From contig DATFXR010000093.1 of assembly GCA_035315685.1 (NCBI GenBank), forward strand, positions 1-22,334: a stretch of DNA of 22,334 nucleotides, read 5' to 3'. The stretch's first letter is position 1. Every line of letters starts with the position of its first letter. The notes under the pieces were generated by a model. The model was not told where the DNA came from and searched no databases. It saw only the letters and a list, made by a program, of their open reading frames with translations. This document shows positions 8,601-15,197 of this stretch, in pieces. Position numbers and translations under genes: made by a program. Source of the stretch: QHWK01 sp035315685. GTDB taxonomy: Bacteria; Acidobacteriota; Vicinamibacteria; Vicinamibacterales; CAVVIG01.

Positions 8601-8735
8601 CGGGCGCTGGATCATCAGTCGTGCGCAGCCTCGGTCATCGCCCGCCTGGCAGCGTCTCTGGGCACCTCCAACCACCACCGCCAGACATTTCTCGACAGCG
8701 ACGACGTCCGCGCGGCCCTGACGCTTCCGAGGTAA
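5685..8735 (+). CDS. OmpR-type winged-helix / STAND-like ATPase / helical-repeat regulator
   Basis: A 1016-residue protein. Residues ~5-103 are a Trans_reg_C winged helix (LTPKAFGVLDYLVRHPERIV, HVWPEVHVGDAVLK, FVQTARRIGYRF). Residues ~120-400 are an AAA/STAND-type ATPase with Walker A GEGGIGKTS (152-160) and Walker B LVIVLDDLHWSD (266-277), as in MalT- or adenylate-cyclase-associated ATPases. The remaining ~550 residues are alpha-helical, Ala/Leu/Arg-rich TPR-like repeats that usually bind a partner or ligand. No membrane segment is evident. The start is the GTG at 5685 (MAISPVVYF); there is no good ATG and only a weak ribosome site, so leaderless or low-level translation is possible. It is transcribed away from the paralogous winged-helix hydrolase across the repeat array. 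The likely role is a signal-integrating transcription factor; its regulon is unknown. Confidence 0.9.
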   Translation: MAISPVVYFASYRLDARSQVLWDDDRPVRLTPKAFGVLDYLVRHPERIVTKHELLDHVWPEVHVGDAVLKVAIREIRQALGDDPDAPRFVQTARRIGYRFVAPVSVIETRTPATSAPAARTLLVGREQPLATLTASLSRAIGGQRQTVFVVGEGGIGKTSVIDAFVSRVEERDANVWVARGQCLEHVGGAEAYLPVLDALGRLARLPGRERVVTLLRRYAPTWLAQMPALVERRETLQHEIFGATPERMLREIAEALEALTAETPLVIVLDDLHWSDDATLDFVGMMARRSGPGRLLIVAAYRPVEVALSRPALKTMKQELIAKGLCEELRLDFLTLTHTATLLDTRFPGHTLPSALTSLIHQRTSGNPLFIGNFLEYLAGQEMVGLRAGRWELIAPLETVATASPETLRQVIEAQLARLSTDERAVLEAASACGLDFSAVAVAAGLAVVDERAETYLDGLARRGQFVTSLELAELPERRWSPRYQFVHSLHQETLYRSLPPGRRLRFHLRIAERLEQIYGERSADIASELAEHFEQARDDRRAISYLRSAAKNETRRFANREAAGWLDRALELSDNLPPHERAITRGDVLGDLGRVRRNMGDMHGSSDAFMEAARIAGERGDTSAMVEVLLVGASATTWFDGAACLAAADEAERVANTISPTLARYTRGYAAYWYLLWSRWNPDWARDCERALVLAQETDDRLRLFAMLPRCAYVRLAQSLYEAAVDTADEGARRALAVDDAFTCMVCQFYRIWAGLLAGEWGTTDRVLTESLELAERNGHRLWHTLYAGLRAWLLRETGAHAAALALAREAVDAARGVGVPLADLLTQTQLGLAIVESSRTGGPHISEAIEILERIVARLDREPMLMGFAWRMPVLIGLSSAYRGSGAWTKAEAAAQEACELAATSGERTWLALAWMARAERALAEGEIDRADSALDRAVTAADAADAPLAAWRVHACAARTAAARDRSERALDHQSCAASVIARLAASLGTSNHHRQTFLDSDDVRAALTLPR

Positions 8736-8743
8736 GCGTCACT

Positions 8744-8793
8744 CGCCGCACGTTCGACAGATGACCGATTCGACCATCTGACCAACTGCGGCG
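8744..8793 (+). terminator. nested hairpin after the winged-helix ATPase gene
   Basis: CGCCGCA (8744-8750) pairs perfectly with TGCGGCG (8787-8793); inside it GTT/AAC can continue the stem with a bulge, and CAGATG (8758-8763) pairs with CATCTG (8775-8780). It begins 9 bp after the stop codon of the upstream gene. No T-run follows, so it is either a non-canonical terminator or a structured leader for the next small gene. Confidence 0.4.
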
Positions 8794-8875
8794 GAATGGA
8801 CGCCTCAGCTCGTCCTCGAAAAATTACCGGGATCGCGTAATAATCTCAGGTTCCAGACGTCGACGGGAGATTCTG

Positions 8876-9091
8876 ATGCCGCTGTTCCAGAAGACGCTCG
8901 TACGCGCCAGCGAGACCCGCTCCTTCCGGATCGATCACATCGTCTCGACGGGCTGGCGGACGTGCGAGATGGCGAACGACCGGGTCGCGCGCCAGCAGCA
9001 GCGCACCGAATGGCATCGGGTCGAGCGCGATCTCGCCCGTTTCGTGCGCGAGATCGAGGCGCTGCGCACGCAAGGCTGGCGGGACGCGTAA
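8876..9091 (+). CDS. small hypothetical protein (71 aa)
   Basis: A 71-residue charged protein rich in Arg and Glu, with no signal peptide or membrane segment. The second half (QQQQRTEWHRVERDLARFVREIEALRTQGWRDA) is predicted to form one long helix. I cannot assign it to a named family. It is called a gene because GGGAGA (8865-8870) sits 5 bases before the ATG, an AT-rich TAATAAT box (8838-8844) lies just upstream as a possible -10, and the composition is protein-like rather than arising as a shadow of another gene. It stands alone between a hairpin and the convergent Rieske oxidoreductase, 25 bp from that gene's stop. A competing minus-strand reading here has no ribosome site. Confidence 0.6.
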   Translation: MPLFQKTLVRASETRSFRIDHIVSTGWRTCEMANDRVARQQQRTEWHRVERDLARFVREIEALRTQGWRDA

Positions 9092-9116
9092 GCACGCATC
9101 GCCCACCGCCTCACAT

Positions 9117-10667
9117 TCATCCAGCGCGTTGCTGCGCCGTCGCGTGGCTCTGCTCGAGCTCCACTTCGGCGCGCAGGTTGTCGCGATCGCGGGAGACGCT
9201 CGCGACCGCGAGCAGGCGGCCGTTTCTGAGGAAGCTCACCGACGCATCACGCGCCTCGAGCGAACCGGCGATCTGCACCGCGTCCCAGTGCTCGGCGTGA
9301 CCGACATAACGAATGGTCACGTCGTAGTGCTGGCTCCAGAAAAACGGCACGGCGTCGAACCGCTGCCGGCGCCCCAGCATGTTGCGCGCGGCGACCTGAC
9401 CCTGCCGTTCCGCGACGACCCAGTGCTCGACGCGAATGCGTTCGCCCGTATGAGGATCCGGCCACCGGACCGCGTCGCCGGCCGCGAAGACGCCTGGAGC
9501 GCTCGTTTCCAGGAACTCGTTCACCGAAATCCCGCGATCGATCGCGAGACCGGAACGCTCCGCGATCGCGATGGCCGGCTTGACGCCGACACCCATCACC
9601 ACGAAGTCGGCGTCGAGCGTGCTGCCACCGCTCAATGTGACCTTGCGACCGTCAACCGCGGCGACCGTCTCACCCAGATGAAAGACGACGCCATGCGCGT
9701 CGTGGATCGATTGAACGAACCGTCCCACCTCGCGGCCCATGACCCGCTCGAGCGGCACGTGCTCCGGCGCGACGACGTCCACCGCGATGCCGCGCGTGCG
9801 CAATGAAGCCGCGACCTCGAGGCCGATGAAACTGGCGCCGGCGACCACGACGTGCTTCGCACCGCGTGCCCGATCGACGATCGCGCGGCTGTCGGCAAAC
9901 GATCGCAGGTAGAGCACCGATGGCGAGTCGGCGCCCGGAATCGCGAGATGTACGGGATCGGCGCCGGTCGCGAGCAGCAGCGCACCGAACGTGCGGGTCG
10001 AGCCGTTCTCGAGCACGACTGCCCGCGCACCGAGATCAATCGACGTCACGCGAGTCCCGAGCAGTAGTTCGATGCGGCGTTCCGCGTACAGATCCTGCGG
10101 CCACATCGGAATCCAGTCGTCCTGGGCCTCGCCGGCCAGGAAGTCCTTGGAGAGATTCGGACGATCGACCGGCGGGTCCTGGTCGGCGCTCAACACGGCG
10201 ATCGGTCCGCCGTATCCGTCACGCCGCAGCATGTCCGCGGCGGCCAGTCCTGCGGCGCCGCCGCCGACGATCACGATGGACGCAGGTGGCGGCCGGTCGC
10301 CGGCTGGCGCAGGTGACGGCTGACGGGCGTCACGTTTCTCCACCACCACGAGCGTGTCGCCGCGACGGTCGACCCGCCAGCACGCGATCGGATCGAGGGC
10401 CGGCGCGCGGACCGCTTCACCAGTTTCAAGACTGAAGCAGGCGTGATGCAGCGGACAGCGAATGGTGTCGCCGACCACCAGACCTTCCGCAAGCGGTCCG
10501 TGATAATGCGTGCAGTGCGCGCCGACGGCGAAGAATCGATCGCCGGCACGCGCCAGCACGACCTCGTCGTCGCCGACGTGCCCGAGGAGGATGTCGCCGC
10601 TCGCCAGCGAACCGGCTGGCACGCCGGCCGTCAAGTCGGGACCTTTTGCACCAGCGTCGTCAGCCAT
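9117..10667 (-). CDS. Rieske-domain FAD/NAD(P)-dependent oxidoreductase (AIF-like)
   Basis: A 516-residue fusion. Residues ~10-112 are a Rieske [2Fe-2S] domain with ligands C52/H54 (CTHYHG) and C71/H74 (CPLHH). From ~130 a class of pyridine-nucleotide oxidoreductase follows: FAD motif VGGGAAG (134-140), the ATGADP segment, second nucleotide motif VAGASFIGLE (275-284), the FAD-closing FAAGDAV (394-400), and a C-terminal reductase domain as in ferredoxin/putidaredoxin reductases and AIF-like proteins. It would pass electrons from NAD(P)H through FAD and the Rieske cluster to a partner; the partner is unknown. The ATG at 10667 is chosen because GGGGAGGAT lies about 6 bases before it and the protein then begins right before the Rieske domain; an upstream extension to 10853 lacks domain content. 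It is apparently monocistronic, downstream of a MITE-like element. Confidence 0.92.
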   Translation of the reverse strand: MADDAGAKGPDLTAGVPAGSLASGDILLGHVGDDEVVLARAGDRFFAVGAHCTHYHGPLAEGLVVGDTIRCPLHHACFSLETGEAVRAPALDPIACWRVDRRGDTLVVVEKRDARQPSPAPAGDRPPPASIVIVGGGAAGLAAADMLRRDGYGGPIAVLSADQDPPVDRPNLSKDFLAGEAQDDWIPMWPQDLYAERRIELLLGTRVTSIDLGARAVVLENGSTRTFGALLLATGADPVHLAIPGADSPSVLYLRSFADSRAIVDRARGAKHVVVAGASFIGLEVAASLRTRGIAVDVVAPEHVPLERVMGREVGRFVQSIHDAHGVVFHLGETVAAVDGRKVTLSGGSTLDADFVVMGVGVKPAIAIAERSGLAIDRGISVNEFLETSAPGVFAAGDAVRWPDPHTGERIRVEHWVVAERQGQVAARNMLGRRQRFDAVPFFWSQHYDVTIRYVGHAEHWDAVQIAGSLEARDASVSFLRNGRLLAVASVSRDRDNLRAEVELEQSHATAQQRAG

Positions 10668-10776
10668 GCGGTGATCCTCCCCGGATGCGCGCGCGGCGCT
10701 CGATCGCGGACACGACAATCCTATCGAAGCCGGCGCGCGGCGGATCACCGAAGAATGACTGCTAGCTGGCTCTGCC

Positions 10777-10938
10777 TTAGAGTGCGTTGCAAAATTAGCT
10801 CGAGGCGGGTAATGTCCGCGAGCAGCCCCACCGGGTGCTCGCCAGAAGAGCACTTGTCACGGCCCACGGCTCCGCGCCCGGCGGGGCGGCCCCGTTCGCG
10901 GCCACCCGCGAGCGAGCTAATTTTGCAACCCGCTCTTA
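10777..10938. mobile_element. 162-bp MITE-like element with 26-bp terminal inverted repeats
   Basis: The ends at 10777-10802 and 10913-10938 are inverted copies matching at 23 of 26 positions, including a perfect 17-base core GTTGCAAAATTAGCTCG (10786-10802 and, inverted, 10913-10929). The interior is very GC-rich, with a smaller inverted repeat GCGAGCA/TGCTCGC at 10818-10842. The hexamer CTTAGA flanks both ends (10776-10781 and 10935-10940), possibly a target duplication overlapping the repeat ends. The AT-rich core stands out against its surroundings. No coding capacity for a transposase is present. The right end contains the TAA stop of the TonB receptor frame. A bidirectional terminator or folded REP-like element is the alternative. 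Confidence 0.6.
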
Positions 10939-13900
10939 GAACTCGAACACCCACTTGCCGCGGAACGTGCGGCCGACGCTGTTGTTGAACCCGCCGAAAT
11001 CAGCGCTCGCGATATTGCCCTGGTAGTCGCGCGGGTTGAAATGATTGGTGATATTGAAGACCTTCAATCCGATCGTTGCGTTGTGCCCGATGATCCGGAA
11101 CTTCTTCGTCACCTGCGCATCGAGCGACACGAACGTCGGAAACCGTCCGACGGCGTTTCTCGGCCCGACGAAGTTGCGATCCTCATCGACGTTCGACAGC
11201 GGGAATCCCGTTCGAGTGTCGAGAACCGGGAACACCGCGAAGCCACGCGGCAGTGTCAGGCTCGCCCACACGATCACATGGTGCGGCGAATCCCACGACA
11301 GCGGGCCACGCTCGTCGGGACGAATCACGGGGTTCTCGATGTTGCCGAAAAAGTTGTTGAACTCGTTGAGATTGCCGATCGCCGACGACCTGGTGTATGA
11401 GGCGACGATGCGGTCGTCGCCGTGGAAGGTATAGCGCGCCGTGATTTGCGCCTCACGATACCGCGAGCTGCCGTCGGTCCGCAGCACGATCGCGCGGTCG
11501 GTGGCATCGACCACTGCCTCGTCGCGGTTATCGCGCTGCTGGTAGCCGATCCGTACGAACAGCCGATCGAGCCACTGCCGATCCAGCTCGACATTCCAGG
11601 TCGTGCCGCGCGGAGCGCGCAGCGAGCCGTCCACGTTCGACAGCGGTGTGACGCTGGCTGGCGTCTCGCCATCGGCAGCGAACACGGTGACGACGCGCCG
11701 CTGAAGCTGATCGAAGCTCGCGACATTCAGCGGGACGGCGCTATAGAACAGACCGCCCCCGCCCCGCACGACCGTGCGGCCGTCGGACGAAGCGACCAGC
11801 GCCACGGAGCCCCGCGGCGCGACGTTCACGCCCTTGGCAATCGAGTCGTAGTCGTAGCGGACGCCGTAAAGCACGCTGAGGCGCGACGCCGGCGTCCACG
11901 CGTCCTGGGCGAAACCCCGAATCGCGGTCTTGTTCTGGTCGAGCGCGCCTGCGCCGACGAACGTGAACAGCTGGCTGATCGTGCCGTCGGCGCGGATGAT
12001 CTCCACCGGCCGGTTCACGCTGACACCGCCGAAGGTTTCGTAGGTGACGCCGCCGCCCGCTTTCACGAGGTGCGCCGGCCCGATTGGCGTGAACGAGTAA
12101 CTGACGAATCCCTCCGCGCGGCGGCTGGTGCGATCCTGATTGTTGAAGTACGAGCCCGAGTTGACATCCGGGGCCAACCGCATCGGCGCGATCCCCCGAC
12201 TTGGACCAATGGTCGCATCGAACTGCTTCACGCTGGCGCGGGCGTCGACGACCCCGCTGCCGGTGACGATCTGATCAGCAACGCTGGCAAGGACGTTGTG
12301 CGTATCGATGTCCGCCGTGACACTCTGCGGGTTGAACGTGTTGAGCCCGGCGTAGGTGGTCGTTCGCGGCGAGATCAGCGCCGACAGCGTCACCCGGTCC
12401 GTCTGACTGCGCAGCCAGTCGGCGCGCGTAAAGCTCTCGAAGCTCTGCAGCTTCGTGTCACTCTCGAACGGCGGCAGCCCGAAGACCTGCGTCTGGCTGT
12501 ACTCGTACTGCGCCGATTCGAGCAGCTGCAGCTTGCCGGCAACGATCGGACCGCCGACCGTCACGCGCGGCGTCCACGATTCGATGCCTCTGAACTCGCC
12601 CCCGCGGCGCCGCAGCCGGGGCTCGAGATCGTTCACGGTGACGTCCCAGGAGTCGCCTGCTTTTTGTGTTTCGACGAGCGTCACCGCGCCGGCCGACAGC
12701 CCGAACTCGGGCGCGTAGGCGGCGCCCCGCACCTGCACCGAGCTGACCGCGTCGATCGGCAGCTCGATCGCGTCTTCCCCGGTCACCGGATCGGTGCCGT
12801 TGGCGCTGTTGAACGTCAACGCGGCCTGATTGCTCCGCAGCCCGCTGATGTTGAGCAGACCATCGGGACCGCGAACCACACCTGGAATCAGCGGCAGCGC
12901 ATCCTGAAATCGGTCGTGTGCGATCGGCGCCGTCTGCATCACCGACGAGGAGATCTGTTCGGCGCGATCGGGCGATCGATTGGCGTCGGCCGAGGCGGGC
13001 TCGGCACGCACGGTCACTTCTTCCCGCAGCGTATCGAGCTTCAGCTGCATGTTGGCGGTCGTCGTCTGGCCGGCCGTCAGCGCGACATGGCTCGTCTCCG
13101 ACGCGAATCCCTGCAGTTCGGCGACGATCGAGCAACCCGCACTCCGGGCCTGGAGATTGACGAAGTGGAATTCGCCCTGGTCGTTCGTGACATCGGTCTG
13201 CGGCTCGTCGCCGTCGCAGCGCAGGGTCACGGTCACGCCTGGAACCACCAGCGGTGCACCGTCCGGTCCCGCGATCGCCACCGCACCGGCGACAGCGGCG
13301 CCAGTCTCCTGGGCTGACACGCTCATCGGCAGCGACAGAGCGATGAGCAACACGGCGGCAGACGCCGCAGCGATCTGCGGCCGTGCGAGCCGGCCTCGAG
13401 CAGCGGCCATCCGCCGCCAGCCGAGCAGCGCCAGGCCGACAGCGCTCCAGAACGCGACCCGCAGCCTTCGAACGAGCGCGACCGAGAGGCCGGATACCGG
13501 ATCGAGGCTGATCTGAGCGGCGACGAAGGACGAGCTCGCTTCGTCAACACCAATCCGCATCGGCACCATCTTGAAGAAGATGGTCACGGCCCGGCTCACG
13601 GTCTCGAGCACCAGCGCCGAAGCGATCGTCGCGTGTGCATCGATCAGCCGCAGGGTCAGATAGGTTTCAGCGACGGAGAGGATTTGATACACCGCTTCGC
13701 ACGCGAGAATGATCGCGCGATCGCGCCGTTGCCTCGACATCCACAGCGATGCCCGTCGCACCATCACCACAGGTGCCGCGACGGCGGTGATTGCGGCCAG
13801 AACCCCGACGACCGCCGTCGGGACGCCAAGCCGGAAACGGCCGACCGACGTGAACGCGACGGCGCCGGCGGCAAACAGCGGCACGAGGGAGGCGCTGTAG

Positions 13901-14265
13901 AACGCGAACTCGACGGTCAACGCGCGGAAGGCGGCACCGAACGCAACCCGGCTGCCAACCTCCGCCGCCTTCGTCGGCTCGCCGACGAGCAGCCCCATGG
14001 GCAGCAGCGTGTTGAGCGACTCGCCCGCGAGCCGCGCACGGAATGCGCTCATCACGGGAAGGCGGTGCGGATGTTCCACCGTGACGGTCCACGCGACAGC
14101 CCGAGCGAGGTCGCGTACGCCGGAGAGCAGCAGGAGTGCACCGAATCCCCAACCGATCCGGGTGACGACACCGACGATCTGCTCCAACCCGATCACGCGC
14201 AGCGACTCGATGAAGAGTGCCGCAGCGACCACGGCAACCACAGTCTTCAAGACACGCATCGTCAT
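10936..14265 (-). CDS. flippase-like membrane domain in frame with an Oar-like TonB-dependent receptor
   Basis: One uninterrupted 1109-codon frame. Residues 1-~285 are a complete LPG-synthase-TM/UPF0104 flippase-like protein (ESLNTLLPMGLLVGEPTKAAE; ETVSRAVTIFFKMVPMRIGV). Residues 286-318 read like a signal peptide (MAAARGRLARPQIAAA then a hydrophobic run ending SVSA-QE). Then follow a carboxypeptidase-regulatory-like domain (~319-411; DQGEFHF), a TonB-box-like EEVTVRAE (415-422), a plug (~440-540; DALPLIPGVV, ISGLRSNQ) and a beta-barrel ending in Phe, as outer-membrane proteins do. The natural end of the paralogous flippase at 715-1638 aligns to about residue 290. Either this is a true fusion or a second start at the ATG at 13410 (residue 286) yields a separate 824-residue receptor; that ATG has only a weak GGCGG upstream. 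The start at 14265 overlaps the previous stop (ATGA). Confidence 0.85.
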   Translation of the reverse strand: MTMRVLKTVVAVVAAALFIESLRVIGLEQIVGVVTRIGWGFGALLLLSGVRDLARAVAWTVTVEHPHRLPVMSAFRARLAGESLNTLLPMGLLVGEPTKAAEVGSRVAFGAAFRALTVEFAFYSASLVPLFAAGAVAFTSVGRFRLGVPTAVVGVLAAITAVAAPVVMVRRASLWMSRQRRDRAIILACEAVYQILSVAETYLTLRLIDAHATIASALVLETVSRAVTIFFKMVPMRIGVDEASSSFVAAQISLDPVSGLSVALVRRLRVAFWSAVGLALLGWRRMAAARGRLARPQIAAASAAVLLIALSLPMSVSAQETGAAVAGAVAIAGPDGAPLVVPGVTVTLRCDGDEPQTDVTNDQGEFHFVNLQARSAGCSIVAELQGFASETSHVALTAGQTTTANMQLKLDTLREEVTVRAEPASADANRSPDRAEQISSSVMQTAPIAHDRFQDALPLIPGVVRGPDGLLNISGLRSNQAALTFNSANGTDPVTGEDAIELPIDAVSSVQVRGAAYAPEFGLSAGAVTLVETQKAGDSWDVTVNDLEPRLRRRGGEFRGIESWTPRVTVGGPIVAGKLQLLESAQYEYSQTQVFGLPPFESDTKLQSFESFTRADWLRSQTDRVTLSALISPRTTTYAGLNTFNPQSVTADIDTHNVLASVADQIVTGSGVVDARASVKQFDATIGPSRGIAPMRLAPDVNSGSYFNNQDRTSRRAEGFVSYSFTPIGPAHLVKAGGGVTYETFGGVSVNRPVEIIRADGTISQLFTFVGAGALDQNKTAIRGFAQDAWTPASRLSVLYGVRYDYDSIAKGVNVAPRGSVALVASSDGRTVVRGGGGLFYSAVPLNVASFDQLQRRVVTVFAADGETPASVTPLSNVDGSLRAPRGTTWNVELDRQWLDRLFVRIGYQQRDNRDEAVVDATDRAIVLRTDGSSRYREAQITARYTFHGDDRIVASYTRSSAIGNLNEFNNFFGNIENPVIRPDERGPLSWDSPHHVIVWASLTLPRGFAVFPVLDTRTGFPLSNVDEDRNFVGPRNAVGRFPTFVSLDAQVTKKFRIIGHNATIGLKVFNITNHFNPRDYQGNIASADFGGFNNSVGRTFRGKWVFEF

Positions 14266-15197
14266 CGCTCACTCTCATTGAGGGCCGCTCGGGCGCTCGA
14301 CGATTCGTCGATCGTCAGCTCGAGCTGCATCCACCACCGCGGCTGGTAGGTGACCGTCAACGGCACTTCCGCGAAGCGGCCTTCGGTGCCGTAGGTCATC
14401 GAGAACTTCGTCTGCTCGCCATCGTGCGTGCTGGTGATCACGAAGTCAGCCGCGGCAGCGGCGCCGTAGGTTTTCCCGGCGAGACGAAAGTCGCGAATGG
14501 TCTTGCTGCGCGTCCGCCGCAGCTCGTAGAGGCGGCCGTAGTAGACGTATTTGATCGACACCCGCTCATCCGGCGCGGCCATCGCATCGGCGAGTGCGGC
14601 CAGGAACCCTGGACGCGTGCCCGGCGACAGCCGGGCCACCCGCAGCCGGCCGTTGTCCGCCTCGCGGGCGGCGAGGTCGAGCACGATCGGGATCTGGCGG
14701 AGCGTGTAGTCTTCGGGCGCATGGATCGACGCAACGCGCGCGCGCGCTTCCTCGCCATCAGCGGTCGCGTGAATCACCTTGAACGGATGGCTGCCGGCCG
14801 ATTGCCTGCGCACGTTCTCTTCGGCTTGCTGGACCGATTCCTCTTCGGACTCGGTCATCACGCCGAGCAGCCGTGCCTGCGCACCACGGATCTCTTCCTC
14901 GATGTATCCCCAGCGGTTGATGTGCATCGGCGTTCTCTGGGGATCGGTACCGATCAGCAGCGAGTAGGAAGCCTCGTCCGGACCGCGTCGACGCGTGACC
15001 ACCGCGTCGCCCACGTCGTCCCGCGTGATCCAGAACAGGAGGAGCGGTCTCACCCGCGCGCCGATGACGTACTGGTGACGTTCGCCGCCCGCAGCCGCGG
15101 GCGCCGGCGATGCCAGTCGCGTGCGGTCGGCACGGATGTCGACGTGAGTCGCGACCGACAGCAGTGCTGCGGTGAGCGCCAGTGTTGTTCGGCTCAT
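14262..15197 (-). CDS. secreted protein of unknown function (311 aa)
   Basis: A 311-residue protein with an N-terminal signal peptide (MSRTTLALTAALLSVATHVDIRA). I do not recognise the family. The mature part has a charged helical stretch (MTESEEESVQQAEENVRRQ, about residues 98-116) and a C-terminal beta-rich region ending TYGTEGRFAEVPLTVTYQPRWWMQLELTID, which reads like strands of a periplasmic or outer-membrane-associated domain. The ATG at 15197 is chosen because it overlaps the glycosyltransferase stop (ATGA) and begins a clean signal peptide; the frame is open much further upstream only as an overlap of that gene. Its own stop overlaps the start of the flippase/TonB gene in the same way, so it is the fourth cistron of a five-gene operon. 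A role with the TonB receptor is inferred from position only. Confidence 0.82.
   Translation of the reverse strand: MSRTTLALTAALLSVATHVDIRADRTRLASPAPAAAGGERHQYVIGARVRPLLLFWITRDDVGDAVVTRRRGPDEASYSLLIGTDPQRTPMHINRWGYIEEEIRGAQARLLGVMTESEEESVQQAEENVRRQSAGSHPFKVIHATADGEEARARVASIHAPEDYTLRQIPIVLDLAAREADNGRLRVARLSPGTRPGFLAALADAMAAPDERVSIKYVYYGRLYELRRTRSKTIRDFRLAGKTYGAAAAADFVITSTHDGEQTKFSMTYGTEGRFAEVPLTVTYQPRWWMQLELTIDESSSARAALNESER

Noticed and set aside
10668..10853. A 62-residue N-terminal extension of the Rieske oxidoreductase
   Set aside because: The extension has no domain content, runs into the MITE-like element, and the ATG at 10667 has a strong GGAGG at proper spacing.
11422..13317. A 631-codon plus-strand frame opposite the TonB receptor
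   Set aside because: Antisense shadow; the translation is Arg/His-rich without recognisable motifs, and the minus strand has clear plug and barrel features.
13410..14265. A hidden frameshift separating the flippase from the TonB receptor
   Set aside because: Both halves are in the same frame with intact motifs up to and beyond the junction; nothing in this sequence indicates a shift, although a sequencing error removing a stop cannot be excluded.
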